From positions 428,206 through 492,205 of the forward strand of contig JAAONU010000018.1 in NCBI GenBank assembly GCA_012932295.1: a stretch of DNA of 64,000 nt. Reading direction: 5' to 3'. Under the pieces are notes generated by a model. It ran no database searches, was not told where the DNA came from, and was given only the letters and a program-made list of their open reading frames with translations. Position numbers and translations under genes: made by a program. Shown piece after piece: positions 24,560 through 37,707 of this stretch (the stretch's first letter is position 1; every line of letters begins with the position of its first letter). This DNA comes from Cyclina sinensis (Eukaryota > Mollusca > Bivalvia > Venerida > Veneridae).

Positions 24560-25535
24560 TACATTTCTCGTTTACAAACACTTGATATAAAGTTTCGACC
24601 ATTCTTAAAAACATTGACAGATGTTTGCAATTGATTATTTCTGCTCTATCAAGACGAGTACTCAGTGTTTTTTTCTTGTGTAGATTTTATAAATATACAG
24701 TATAAACCCTGTTATGAAACAAACTGTTTACATTTCTTCACAGATTCAAAATAACTGCCATTTTACATACAGTAAATCGACGTGAGTTTCGGCTATTTTC
24801 GGTTGTTAAGAATATTTTCTTCAAAGTCCGTACAAGTTATATATCAAACAATTATAGTTATTTTACAGAGTTAGTTAGTTAATTGCGAATGTTGAGCTAT
24901 AAAATTGTTTATCAAATGAGTAAAAAGTACTTTCTTCATCTTAATTTATTTACTGACTAAAATTATATTATCTGCCTAAGACTGTTTTCCCGTTTCTTCT
25001 ACAAATATACTCTTGTTAAGGAAATTCACGCTGTAGGTGTTTTATGTAAAATGATACGACAACACATAAGCAATATCAAATGATGTCAATGTTCCAGACT
25101 AATGGACGCGCCTTTTCTCAGTAATTAGTTTTGTTTACAAATAGGTGTTCTAACAGTGTTCTACTTTAATTAGAGTGGTGTCCAAAGTTGACATGGAACA
25201 TATTGTCTTACAAACAAACACGTTATTGTTGTGCCTCTCTGGCATTTGCCATTTTAATTTGACTTTGAAATAAATACTAAAGATGTTAATATTATTTACA
25301 TCAGTTTTCTGTATTTTCAGATTATATTGCGTCTCCGGAATGTTTTATGATTTTTCACATGATCAATTATCAATGCTACAATCTAGTGAATATAACTGTT
25401 TGTAAACATGGTTTCGTATTGAGCATTGTTTTATATAAATACATTATAAAATTCTTAATTGAAAATGCTGAAAGTATTATACTGATTTGCTTCTTATAAT
25501 GAAAGTTTAGCATCCAAAACACGATGCAATAGATA
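24560..25535. other. AT-rich stretch without recognised features
   Basis: No gene, tandem repeat or element end recognised. Confidence 0.5.
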
Positions 25536-25540
25536 TTATA

Positions 25541-25691
25541 AGAATCTTACACTGGCTGCCGGTACAGACGGGAATATTTGGCTCGAGGGTAACTGATTAC
25601 AGCGGTAACGAGGCTTTACCGAGTAACCGCTAAACAGTTATCCGAGGGCCAGATATTCCGGTATGTAACTGACAGCCAGTGGTTGATTCTT
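25541..25691. mobile_element. Almost complete 150 bp palindrome (MITE-like)
   Basis: The outer arms AAGAATC and GATTCTT enclose CACTGGCTG and CAGCCAGTG (25550 and 25681). Further in, GGAATATTTGGCTCGAGGGTAACTG-like sequence pairs with CAGTTATCCGAGGGCC and ATATTCC. At the centre AGCGGTAAC faces GTAACCGCT. The whole can fold into one hairpin. No frame. Confidence 0.8.
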
Positions 25692-26199
25692 TTTCTTGCA
25701 TATTACAGGTAAATCATATTTCTTATGAAAATTACAAAAATCGAATATTTTATTTGTCATTTTTCCCCTATAGTAGCGTTTATTAGCGTGAATTTACAAT
25801 TTCATTCATAACGGCGAAATAACGACATCCTAGGAACGTCATTCATTCGTAAAATGTGCCGAAATGACGTCATTTTAAATCACGCGACCTGTCTTACACG
25901 GGGATGTTAGATGAGTTTTTCTAGCACCGATGTAAACAGTAGAAAATACTGTCTGATATGCAAGAATAAAATTATCTTTAATAAACAGTTTAGGAATCGA
26001 ACTTAGGACCTTATAAGAATGAATGGATTAGATTTAGGTTTATGACAGCCTTTCTCAATTTTTTCAGTTCTTTTAAAACTTGTGCTGTTATGGATACGGT
26101 ATAAACAACAGCTCTGAGTGAGTACTGAAGATGTTTTTTTTCGCCTTTTCTGTACTTTATAACGTCTGTCTTGCAAGAAAGATGACAAAAGGAAATCAT

Positions 26200-26420
26200 C
26201 TTGCATTTTAATCCCTGGACCATAAATCAGTTCAGACTTTTTAAAAAGTCAGTGAAAGTTTTATACTTGCATTTTAATTCCCTAATTCAAGCATAAGGTC
26301 AGGCTTTTTAAAAAGCCGCTAAAAGTTTTATACTTGCATTTTAATTTCTTAGATCGTACATCAGATCAAGCTTTTTAAAAAAGGCGGGAAAGGTTTTATA
26401 CTTGCATTTTAATTCCGTAG
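26200..26420. repeat. 67 bp tandem repeat with a central palindrome, three full units and a partial
   Basis: CTTGCATTTTAAT starts units at 26200, 26266, 26333 and 26401. Unit 1 contains GACTTTTTAAAAAGTC and unit 2 GGCTTTTTAAAAAGCC, each a perfect 16 bp palindrome. Unit 3 has a worn AGCTTTTTAAAAAAGG. The A/T to G/C change between units 1 and 2 is symmetrical. Confidence 0.85.
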
Positions 26421-26464
26421 ATCATACATACATAAAAGTTCTATACATCATTTTGTTGCAAAAA

Positions 26465-26515
26465 CCTAAATGCATACACACAAATACACAGACGCGCACG
26501 TACGCGCACACACAC
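26465..26515. repeat. Imperfect CA/CG-rich microsatellite
   Basis: Short stretch of ACACAC interspersed with GCGCACGTACGCGC. Two open frames pass through it but show no domain. Confidence 0.6.
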
Positions 26516-26519
26516 AAAG

Positions 26520-29500
26520 TAAAGCAACGCTTCAGGACAAATATGAAAGCTTTAGGCTATTTGGATATGAAAAAAGAAATCATTCATTTATATTCCGTTT
26601 TATTTCACTTACAGTTTTATGTGGCCCATGTTTGGGAGCTAATAAGACGCTAGTGGCTTAAACAATATTGAGAGACTTTTACTAGTCAATGTTGCATGCA
26701 AAATGTGAGAACTTCTAAAGGTATAAGTCTATGCTAAACACCTATCCTTAGGACTGGGAGAAAAATATTGACCCGAGGAGCAAAGTTTTAACATTCTTAG
26801 TGCAAATCCACTAGTCAATGCTTTATCCAACATTTCATAACTCAGTGCTTTGTGGTTATATACAAGTGGAACTTTTAAGACATATCCTATATAATTTTAT
26901 GAAAAAACATGTCACAACCGGGATGGAGCCATTAATGAACCTAATGCATAATTGGAAGAATATATGAAATATCACGTTCAAACAATGCAGCATACCAAAT
27001 TTCAGAAATCTCAGCTTAATGGTTTCGAACCAAACGAGAATAAAGAGATAGGCTATATCAAACTATAAGTCTATATAAAGCACTCGATCCCGTGTTGGAG
27101 TCACTATCAACCCTAGCGGTAAGGTTAGAACCATCTTGGTATAGGTCTACTAGGCAATGATTCACGTAGCCTATCATATATATGAACCTTGTGGTTTCAG
27201 ACAAAAAGAATTTTAATATTTCCCGATTTTTTCTCTTTAAAACAAACGTGTCCCTCGGTTGGAGCAAATAATGACCGGAGAGGAATAATTTTCACAGTCG
27301 TAAACAGTCACTTGAGAATGCTATATACAAAATGTTTGGGTTGGCCTGTCTGAGGTCTGGGCTGTATAGTTTCATATATACATTAAAACTTCTATGTAAA
27401 ACACGTGATCCCTGGGATGGAGCAAATAATATCTCAAGGGACATAATATGAACAGTATTTATAGAGATCCACTATATAAACGTTCTAGTGCAATGGGCCC
27501 TATGATTTCAGACAATAATATAGGATCATTACTATAAAGTCGTTTTGTTACATTCAATCTAATTGTTTATGAAGAAAAATCGTTTAAATGAAGAATGTTG
27601 ACGACGGACATCGAACGCTGGATACACGAAAACTCACCGTAATGTGCTACAAACATAAACGTAGCATAGGCAGTTCTTATTTGACTGCTTATAGTGCAGA
27701 TAAAATACCAAAAGATGACAGTATGCATTTTGTATTATCAGATTTTTTTCTAAAATTTCATGAAATAATATGAATCTAGAAAATTTATTTCTTGTACGTA
27801 TTATATAAGATCCGAAAGACACTGGCAAATCATATCAAGAAAAAAAGTGTACAAGGTGTATGTTGTTGTTTATTTGTGTGTGGGTGGGAGGCCTTCTGTA
27901 CAATAAACATTTTGAGGGAAAAAAAACAGTGTTCTCATTCATGTGAGCACATGCATGCAAGCACATTACGTGTACCAGTTAAAGCACACGTGTTTATGGA
28001 CAGCACGTTTAATTGTATAAGTTGTGTGTATGATTCATAATCATAGACTTTTTTCTCATGTTTCAACACGCAAGCATTTGACATTTACTGAGGTATAAAT
28101 GTCTGTCACAAGTAAGGACAATCATTTCTTCTATTTAAGTGTTTGTATTCGAGGTGGTTAAGTCGTAATACAGACATATTATGCATGTACTTCCGTGTTT
28201 TGGCACTGACTTTCTTGTGTCTTGATTTAGGATTACCTCAAGTCGTTATTATCTAAGGATTGCCAAATGCCAGGCCTCATTTCTAACACGCATAACCCAG
28301 TTGTGTTTTATGTTTTATACATAGTTTTTTTAGGGTGGGTGCGGGGTGCAACTACCAGGAGAGAAAAATATCACCAAAAGTAGCCTTGTAGGTTACAACA
28401 CGTGATATTGACACCTTAGCCTTTAATGTCCCTGCTCGAACTATCAAAGGACATAACAAGGTAACGTTTTTTTCCCAACGACAAGACGAAGAAATATTAT
28501 ATAACTGTAAAAACAAAATGAATTTAGAAACAGTTTTAATAAATTTTGCTTAAGCAATTAATAACCTTCAAAAGCTTTACATTCGTACTGAAAATTTGAA
28601 ACAACATTCTAGTTCAGATGTCTTAGGACGTTAGGTCTCAGCTTGATTTACCTTACTTTAAGAGCGTAAACACTCCAAATACATATTCTTGGTACACGGA
28701 AAGTGTGAACACTCCAAATACAAATTCTTGGTACATGACAGAGACGATGGTTTCGAAAGCAAAACATAAAAGTTTTATCTGTATGTATTACAATACTTCT
28801 GTAATAAAATGACTTAGTACATAGCATTTACTCACTTGATACAACTTAAACATGTTCAATTATTTTATGTGAGGTTTTAATCGCACTGTAGAGAAATTTC
28901 AATATAGTAAAACTTATCTACCAGATCGCAAAGAAGTCCCGTGAGAAATCAGTATATTTTAAAATGTATGACCTTAAAGCAATAAATCTGATACGTTACA
29001 TCAAAATAATGAAAGATTGCTGTATGAGAGCAATAAGTATCTTTTATTGGGTAAATTCGTGAAAGAGGATTTCGGCAACATATTCAATAGTTAAAAAATA
29101 AATAAAATAACTTCATTAAATTACATGTATTTTTTTGTTTAAGATTTAGCTTTTGAAAGAAACAAGGTAATGCAAAATAAAACGTTTTATTAAAAGAAAT
29201 TGTATTACAAAATATAACGGTATATGATGTACTGTTATAATTATTTTTCAGAACACGTTTATTCTCAAACAAGTTGGCTGCCTAATCCAATGGGTTATGC
29301 CCAATAATTGAATTGTACATGTGATCAAATCCACATGCAATATTTCTTGCGGTACTGATAGTCGTTTTCTTGCTTTAATGTTTCTGTCCATGTTAATAGC
29401 TATTGTCAAAATGTAAACATTCTGCCTTATGTGAATTTATACTCAATACTTGGCTTGCACATTAAGCTAAGCAGGGAAAGAGCCAAGCGTGTCTTTGGAG

Positions 29501-30685
29501 TAGGATGCTTCCTGTATCTTGCACTACACCCTAAAACTTAAAAAAACTAATCTTTCATGGGGCGTCGGCCATATGGGCAACCGGTACAGACGATAAATAA
29601 ACTCTCAAATTAACAGCTATTTTAGTAACGCTCACATCGCCTGCTGATTTATAGGCATTTTCTGAATACTCGGGAATTGTTCAAATTGATAACGTTATAA
29701 GAATTTATTTAAACGAGGCTTCATCTTTAAAACATCAAATCTAATGTTTTTTAGCTTCCTTCATCTTTTAACTCTCGCTAATAAACATTAAGACGTAATG
29801 AAACAAGGGCTGGTCATGGCGCCGCATAATAAGAATGTCCGAAAATCTCCGGCTCCAGACGCTCTGCTGCATTTCACTGTCAATAGTCGCAGTTTGTAAA
29901 GTCGCCACTATAGTGGGTGATGCCACGGAAAAAATGTACAAACTAAATGTTTTGTGTAAGTTATCTGAGATGACCGGATATAACCCAGACATATATTACT
30001 ACAAAGGCTTCAGTTTTTACACGCACGCTTTAGCAAAATATCGCTTGTTTGTCATTCATTGCATCGCAAGTTAATAATCGTCAAATGTTTGGACGATGGA
30101 ATGTGACAAATGCTGCTTTAGCATTCTAATACCATTTCTGTCAAGATTTAGGAAGATCTTATGGGATTGTTAAATAATGCAAAACAAGTGTGTTTAGACT
30201 ATTATTCGTGGAAATATCTTACAACTCTCCCTTCAGAATAACAATTTTATTTTCATTTTGACGCATTTTCGGTAAGGAAGAAAGAAATGAGCTCAACCTG
30301 CTGAATCACATTTATTTAAAAGCAGTACAAGTAAACGGAGCGTTTTCTTATTATAACGGGACAATATACGACCAAAGAAAGCTTCTGAAAGTAGAAAACA
30401 TTTTTCACAATTGATTATCACTTATCAACAAGATCTTGTTTATTTTTAATTGCAATATTATATAAGTTCAAAATGTTTTGTTTACTGATTAGTTTTTCAG
30501 TCATGTTGTACCTTACTAAGAGCCAATCCAGCAGATTTTATGGTTAGAGTAGTTCCATAGTTAATAAAACAAGGAGTTCAATGTAAGTATGGCTTGTAAG
30601 TATCCTTGACCATGACCCATGTCTGCAATCATCTCGTTATGATATATCATCTGTATTTTCAAATTACTGCTATTTCTAAGCAGTA
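26520..30685. other. Long stretch without a recognised gene
   Basis: No coding motif is recognised. Diverged units with GGAGCAAATAAT recur near 27262 and 27418, perhaps part of an old tandem repeat of about 150 bp. A 79-codon frame at 29835-30074 (plus) overlaps one of 74 codons on the other strand; neither has a domain. AACTAATCT-TC--GGGGCGTCGG at about 29547 resembles a motif at about 46669, so both may be fragments of one dispersed repeat. Confidence 0.45.
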
Positions 30686-30689
30686 ACTG

Positions 30690-31045
30690 CTAACGGACAG
30701 ACAACCCCAAAGACAGATGGACAACCAGGGTCACAACATATGTCCCTTCAGGCGTATTAACTTTTCTGCCAAACAGTTTAAATTTTCCTACAATCAATTC
30801 AAGACATAAAGAGTAGACACAAAATTTTACAAATTATATAAAAATGACTAAGTCTGAGCTTGAACTTAAGGCCAACCAGCCAAACCTATTTCTCAATATG
30901 GTTAAAATTTTGGTCAATTATTTTTAGCTCTTGACCACGATCTGAGAAAGCTGGAACCTGCGTTCAAAAGGCACTGAGAAGGCACGAAATTGCTAACGGG
31001 CGGACGGATAGACGGACGACAAGATGCATAACATAATTGGTCCCT
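30690..31045 (-). mobile_element. Short hairpin-family remnant bounded by GTCC/GTCTGTCC-type runs
   Basis: Two simple runs in the same orientation (AACGGACAGACAAC at 30693 and GGACGGATAGACGGACGAC at 31003) bound about 300 bp of AT-rich sequence. On the minus strand these read as TCCGTC/GTCTGTCC runs like those behind the heads of the better preserved elements. Only a probable assignment. Confidence 0.5.
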
Positions 31046-31179
31046 ACTGTTTAACAGTCATTCGATAAGCTAATCTTAACATATGGGTCTTAAGGATCAA
31101 ACAGATATGTTTTGTTTATACTGATTTTTAATTAAATTATGTAGATTAGATCACGTTTGATTAAAAAAAAATTGTTTAT

Positions 31180-31902
31180 GTAACCTATATGGAAGGGGAT
31201 ATCCGCCATTTCAAACATTATTGTATTTGTTATTTCAATATGCCAATTTCTTTTCAGCGCTGCCAATTTATTTCCCATGTTGCTTTTTAGAAGTGCATTA
31301 TCCATTGCGACATTTTAATAATAACACTGCTTTTAATGTTGCAACCATTGAAAACCAGTATGATTTTTTTTAATTCTGTCATAAGAATTCATATGCAGAT
31401 ATTTTTATAATGATTAAGCATTTGATTTGCTTACTATGCCAATGATATGAAATCGTTGAGTTATAATTAATTTAATGTACTTTATATGCAATTATTTGAA
31501 TTATCATTAAGACTGTATTTTGCTAATTTTCTTAAACCATTATCAAACAAATGAATTCTTAATAATAATTAAAATTATTGCATTTAAAGTCCATTACATT
31601 AATTATAACTCGACGATTTTCATATTATTGGCATAGTAAGTAATTTCAAAACTTAATTATTATTAAAATATCTGCATATGGATTCTTATGACTGAATGAA
31701 AAAACTCATAAGTTTTCAATGGTTACAACATTAAAGGTAGAGTTATAATTAAAATATCGCAATTTACATACAAATATGGATAATGCACTTCTAAAACGCA
31801 ACATAGAAATTGAATTGGCAGCATTCGAAAGAAATTGGCATGTTGAAATAACAAATACAATAATGTGTGAAGTGGCGGATATTCCATTCCGTAAACCTAC
31901 AC
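31180..31902. mobile_element. Large fold-back element, arms of about 320 bp
   Basis: The left arm (31180-31500) and the complement of the right arm (31575-31902) share, in order, GATATCCGCCA, CATTATTGTATTTGTTATTTC, ATGCCAATTTCTTT, AGAAGTGCATTATCC, CATATGCAGATATTTT and GAGTTATAATTAAT. Divergence is moderate. Outer flanks also match partly, so the exact ends are uncertain. No protein is encoded; the frame at 31706-31981 (minus) is a by-product. Confidence 0.85.
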
Positions 31903-31904
31903 AG

Positions 31905-32685
31905 ACGTAAACAAAATTAATTTGGTACTTTCGTTGGATATATTGTATGGTTGAAAATCGAACAAATACTTGAACAGGCACAAAATGTCAACAATAAGCA
32001 CTTGTCCATAAAATCAATAATTTAGAGTCAATTATTATCTTAAGATATATCTTGGATTATTGTAACTCAAATTAAGGGTCCGATATATGTGAACGCTAAC
32101 AAAATACTCAAGCTGAATTGTTGCACACAGAGTGAAAAGAATATGAAGAAATAAATAAGGCTTTAAGACGTAATATATAAAATGATAAAAAGAAATTGAA
32201 ATTAGAAAACTCACACACTGATGTCAAAGTTTCAACGTGACTTTGCAATAAACCCTTTCTCTGTTGCAATTAACGTCTTAAACTGAGGGTTTTATGCTAA
32301 GTCTGACAGACACGTTTCCCGGGAACTTGTGTCTTCACAGTATAATGCAGTTTATTCGGTACTTATAGGTGATCAAGACACAAAACTGTTATGGTGTCAC
32401 TGAAATAAGACGATTTTCAGATTTTCTCAATATTTGTAATGAAAATAAAAACTAATTAATGGTACTTGTACTTCTAACTTAAAAGTTTTAAGTCATTTGA
32501 ATGATTACCTTTGTCCTGGAATTCAAGAACATGTCGCAATAACAAGTGGACAGCTTCCGTGCATCAATTACCGGTGTTTTAGACCAATCGTTTGTAATGA
32601 GAAATATAAAAAAGGGATTGTTTTTGAGAAAAACATAGGACTCCCATATGTTATTTACCATGAAGAATACTTGTTATAACAAAGG
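31905..32685. other. AT-rich spacer
   Basis: No recognisable feature. A 60-codon frame at 32497-32679 has no motif. Confidence 0.45.
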
Positions 32686-32689
32686 GGCA

Positions 32690-33306
32690 GCTAAAATCGT
32701 CCGACCAGTATAAGCCAATAACATGCATAACTACACTTGCAAATGATCGTTGCTGTGAAGGTTTGTCAAAATCTAACCAGCAGTTATGCTTAACAGTATT
32801 CAAATCTGGACAGATCAATGGCCGTAACTTGGCTCAAAATCATCCGAATGGAACACGATAACAATATACATAACAATCCTCAATTATAATAATTCCTGTG
32901 AAGTTTCCTCAAAATCCGATCAGCGGTTACGAAGATTTGCCTTAATGTATTCAAGTTTGGATAAATCAAGGGCCACAACTGTGTTAAAAAATCAGCCGAA
33001 AGAAACACGTCAATAATACGCGTAACTATATTTCCTAACAATCATTCCTGTAAAGTTTCGTCAAAATCCGGTAAGCAGGTATTGATTTATAGAATATTTA
33101 TTCCCAACCCTAATATATATGTATTCAGCTTTGGACAAATCAAGGTCCATAACTTCGCCGAAAATCACTGGACCGTAAAATGCCGACGATATGCTCCACT
33201 ACACTTGACACCAATTAATCATAGTATTCTTTGTGACTTAGAGACATGCAGACGGACGGAAAGAACAAAAGCAATATGTCTCCCACCCGACTATGTGGGA
33301 GACATA
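32690..33306 (-). mobile_element. Hairpin-headed element, minus orientation
   Basis: The head is the hairpin TATGTCTCCCAC / GTGGGAGACATA at 33275-33306. On the minus strand it is followed by a TTGTTCTTTCCGTCCGTC-like run (33250-33268). The core then holds about 115-145 bp units containing, on the plus strand, TGTGAAGTTTCCTCAAAATC and TCTGGACAGATCAA. The 3' end was not found. Confidence 0.75.
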
Positions 33307-33620
33307 AATAGCAGTTTCCTGTTTTTCTGGCCCTGTCTTGAAGACAGGCGGGACCAATCCAACTCCAAACAATAAAATGTCATTTAATTCAATCAGCAAT
33401 AAATGAAGATCTTGTCACTTTATAGATCAAATGATTTATCTATACTTCTTTAAAACTCACAAATGAGCATTCTATAATGGACAAAAAATTGAAATAGTAA
33501 ATGGATTTACATACATATATGTTGTAATTTTCTTTACGAAAAGATTGTTTTATTATAAAAATTCTAAACAAATGAGTTATTAAGCTTAAACTGATTTGAA
33601 TTTCATCCCAAATTCCTTAA
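33307..33620. other. Spacer between two divergent hairpin-headed elements
   Basis: AT-rich. It includes the perfect hairpin CCTGTCTTGAAGACAGG at 33332-33348, which could be the end of a further repeat family. Confidence 0.5.
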
Positions 33621-33623
33621 GTA

Positions 33624-34860
33624 ATTATGTCTCCCCACAAAATTGGGTGGGGACATAATGTTTTTGTATTTACTGTCTGTCTGTCAGAATGTTTGTCTAC
33701 ACTTCTCCAAAACCGCTAGATAGATTTAAATGGAACTTACTATGGTATATTGGTACCAAGTCTAGATGCGTATATCATCGGCATTTTCCGGTTCCATGGT
33801 TTTCAGCGAAGTTGTTGGCCTTGATTTGTCCAAATTTGAACACATACCGGCATATCTCCATTACCACTTGTCTGATTAAGAAACTTCATAGGAATGATTG
33901 TTAGCAAATGTAGTTACAGGTATAATTAACATGTTCCGGTCGGCTGATTTTTAGAGGACTTATGGGCATTGATTTGTCTGTTTTTGAACTCAAACGGGAA
34001 TATTGTTAACACGTGTAGTTACAAGTTTCATTAATCTATTTCAGTCAGATGAAATTTAGTGGAGTAATGGGCCTTGATTTGTCCATATTTGAACACATAT
34101 TGGCATATCTCAATAACCGCTTTTCTGATTAAAAAATCACAGAAATGATTGTCAGCAAGTGTAAATACAGGTATGATTAATGGTTTCCGGTCGGCTGATT
34201 TTTGGTGGAGTATTAGGCCTTGATTTTGTCCAAATTGGAACTCATATTGGCATATTGCCGTAACCAAATGTCTGATTTTGACAAAGCTCCACAGGAATGA
34301 TTTTTAGCAAGTGTAGTTAGAAGTTTTATTGATGTGTTACGATCGGCTGATTTTTATTTGAGTTTTGGATTTTGATTCGTCCAGATTTGAATACATTTGG
34401 GCATTCTCCATAATCGCTGATTAAATTTTGAGGAAACTTCACAAGAATGATGCTAAGCAAGAGTAGTTATGCATGTTTTCGTCTTGTTGTGGTCGGATGA
34501 TTTAAGTAAAGTAACGGCCCTTAATTTGTATAACTTTGAATACAGTTTGACATATCTCCATAAATGCTAGTTAGATTTTGACCAAACTTCACAGTAACAA
34601 GCATTAGCATGTCTAGTTACACATATTATTAGATAATACTGCTTAATTGATTTTTAGCAGAATAGCGGTCCTTGATTTGCCAACATTTGAATACATTTAT
34701 GCATATCCTCATAACCATTGGTTGGATTTGGAGGAAACTTTACAGCAATAATCATGACCAAGTGTAGTTATAAAGCTTGATACCAAAATTGAGTACATTT
34801 CAGCATGTTTTCATAACCGCTGGTCAGGTTTAGATCACTTGTCGGATTTTGATGAAATAT
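33624..34860 (+). mobile_element. Hairpin-headed element, plus orientation
   Basis: The head is ATTATGTCTCCCCA paired with TGGGGACATAAT (33624-33659), then TTTTTG and a CTGTCTGTCTGTC run. Six or seven core units of about 145-155 bp follow, marked by CGGTCGGCTGATTTTT-like sequence near 33938, 34039, 34190, 34334, 34493 and 34650. It ends in a TG microsatellite instead of a typical 3' stem-loop. The family is the same as at 32690-33306. Confidence 0.78.
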
Positions 34861-34918
34861 GGTGGTGGTGGTTGTGTGTGTGTGTGTGTGTGTGTGAGTG
34901 TGTGTGTGTGTGTGTGTG
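34861..34918. repeat. TG dinucleotide microsatellite
   Basis: GGT triplets followed by about 22 TG units with one interruption. It yields poly-His/Thr frames on the other strand that are artefacts. Confidence 0.97.
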
Positions 34919-34919
34919 A

Positions 34920-37375
34920 AACAAATATTTTTCTCAAAAACAATCTCTAGTTTTAAATACATACCGTACTCTACACTTTTTAAGGTTTTTGATTCTAAGA
35001 TTGTAAATGTTATGTTGTATGATTCAGACATTTGGCGGTTGTTTGAAACAAACTGTCGCAAAACTATGCATGTGCATGCCTGTAAGTATTATTTAAAGGT
35101 TCGTTTAGCATCCTGAAATATATATGATACATTGGTTGAGAATACTAAATAAATGTTAAGTCAATATTGGATACAAACTGAAACTGTATAACATTGTATT
35201 AACTATGTGCTAGCACTCACTGTATTTTGTATATACATAGTAATGCTTTTTGTGTTAAGGCCAGATACCTTATTGACCCAATAAAGAAATGTCAGTACTT
35301 CTTCCACACACTGATGCTGGTTATAAAGACGAAAAAATGGCCTTAAACATTTTATTTGGAATCACCTTGACCATTTTATCTAACTTAAAGTGTCGTCATG
35401 TTCTTACCGAATACCATTGCATCTAAATATTGATTTACAGTAGCCTAATGTCCTCTGATAAATATAAATTAATAAAACAGTGCAATTTTCAAGTCCTAAG
35501 CTTTTGCATTTTACCAACTTTTAGAAATGAACATGTTTCTTAACCATATCTTGCTACGTAATGTGATGCATAGGGTTAACCAAAATACTGGATAGTTTCA
35601 TGAACCAGCTATCATTTTAAAACTGCGCACCCTGCTTTACTATCAACGTTAGAATTAAACAAATACTTGGTCAAAATCTTTGGATCCAAAAGTTTGTTTT
35701 GAAACCCTTTTATAGTTGGTCAACTGATGCTTTCAAACATGTACAATAAAACTCTAGACGTAATAATTCCCAGTCATTTTTGTTACAGAAAATCCCAGAC
35801 TACTGCTGAAGATGACTGTTTCAGGAGAAGGGTTAAAGGTACAACAGGCTAGAGAACCCTATCTACATGAAATGGTCTTTATATGGTCAAACAGTTTATA
35901 GTAACCTGTCTAGAAAGCAGCAATAATTAGTTACCACCATTTTTATGACGGCAGAAGAATGTCATAATACTTATTAAATAAAAAAATATCTGCAGGATCA
36001 CTTGATTGCGATTGACCAGAATAAGCAATTAAGTCGTCTTTTCTTTAATCAAAGTATAATAAAATATCAGAAAAAGACTTTGCAGAGATAACAATTTAAT
36101 TATGCCGGACAATATCATATGTAATATCCTAAAGAATTATGAAGATATTTTTGTGTTTCCGGTATGACAATGAGTGGAATTTTTTTATCATTCAGCTAAG
36201 TATGTTATATTAATTTGCGAAGTGACACTGACAAATGTAGTATGTATGGTCTTTTGCCAGGAACAATTGACAAATCTAGTTGTTAACATTGATATGAGTT
36301 ATTTGCTTAGGGATAATGATAACATTAAAATGTTAGCAATCAAAGTTAGGGGCATTGACACTGACTTATTTTGAAATTTAAAATATTCTGCCACAAAAAA
36401 TCAGCACAATATTTACCGGTCAGGGAAAATAAGGAGATGAACGTGAATCAAACATCAGAAACACAATTGTTGTTGCACTTACCAGACTTCGTGCAGCCTG
36501 TAATTTCCTTTGTTTCTACCATTATAATGCCTTAATAATGAAGAATCATGTGGTGAGAAACAGTTTAAGAGGAACTAAAAAGTGCAAGAAAAATATTCTG
36601 CATCTTTATTTGACAGTAACTTATTTTGTTTGTTTCTGTTACTAGTCTGGAAATCTCTTGCGTGGGCAAGTAAACCGTTGAGATATGCAAATAGATTTAA
36701 ATGGAAACTATGCAATAACATCTTGAAAAAGCACTTACTAGTTTCTGTGGTGAAAGACAATTTGGCGCTTTTAAGGACTGTGTTCTCAGCTACTTGTATG
36801 TTTATCTGTCAGAAAAGCAGAACTGTTTCTGAAACATTAATGTGACCAAAAGCCTTCAGATAAATCATAACGGTTGCAATGGAAACCGGCTGACCAACAG
36901 GTCAATCTTAATATATTAAGTATGTAAGGTACACTTCAGAGGTATGACTATTTCACGAACTCGTCTGTAACTAAAAGTAGAAATGAAAATTAAGAAAGTA
37001 AGCTGAAAGTAAATTATCTCTGTTAAACAACCATTGAGCAAAATCAAATGAAGTAGGAAAAATTATGGATAAGTTTTGTCGTCGCATAAGGTATGCACTA
37101 ATGAAGAGTCTGCGTCAATGTTCTTAACATAAAATAAGGTATCAAATAAATTTGACAAATGAATTAAAGATTTTGACCTCATTTTGAGGTCAAGTTAATA
37201 CGGAACCATGTTGGAATCAAACACACGAAAGGAGGGGTGAGGGGCATACATGTTTCACAAACACCTCGCATCAAGAGATGCATGACATTGTTATTCTGCT
37301 ATTTTTTTTTATCTCTTTTGCTAAAAAATTAAAGAATATTGGAGGAAAAACGTAATAATCCTGTCTAGATTGTGT
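34920..37375. other. Long stretch without a recognised gene
   Basis: No domain or clear repeat. Open frames of 61-87 codons (36174-36374, 36575-36845) show no family signature. Confidence 0.45.
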
Positions 37376-37379
37376 TCCA

Positions 37380-37705
37380 TGTCTCACTAAAGCAACTAAG
37401 CTCTTTTCTTGACGCTTGTCCTGCGAGCAGTTTTTCAAATTGAAGACCCCTGTGAGTTTCACCTTGCGGACCCAAAAACAATATACTTCAGCTAATCATC
37501 TTGTAAACTTTGAAGGTCCTGATAGAAGTTTTTCTTGAGTTACTGATCGGAAACCGTGTTTAAATTACTGGCCCCTGGAAATTAACCTTGCCCCTGTGAG
37601 CCGACAAACATTAAAATCAATCTACATATTCTGCTTAACCACCTGAATCCTGGGTTCAGTTGTTATTGAGTTAATGAAAGGACACCGTTTTCAAAGTACG
37701 AGTCA
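37380..37705. repeat. Two diverged tandem units of a molluscan-type repeat
   Basis: GAGTTACTGATCGGAAACCG at 37541 and GAGTTAATGAAAGGACACCG at 37667 head units of about 125 bp. Each continues with TTTAAATTACTGGCCCC or TTCAAAGTACGAGTCAC. The unit family is like those in bivalve hairpin elements. The second unit runs into the LINE B remnant. Confidence 0.6.
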
Positions 37706-37707
37706 CT

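Noticed and set aside
34768..35116. Frames with poly-Thr/His or Cys-Val repeats
   Set aside because: They translate the TG microsatellite.
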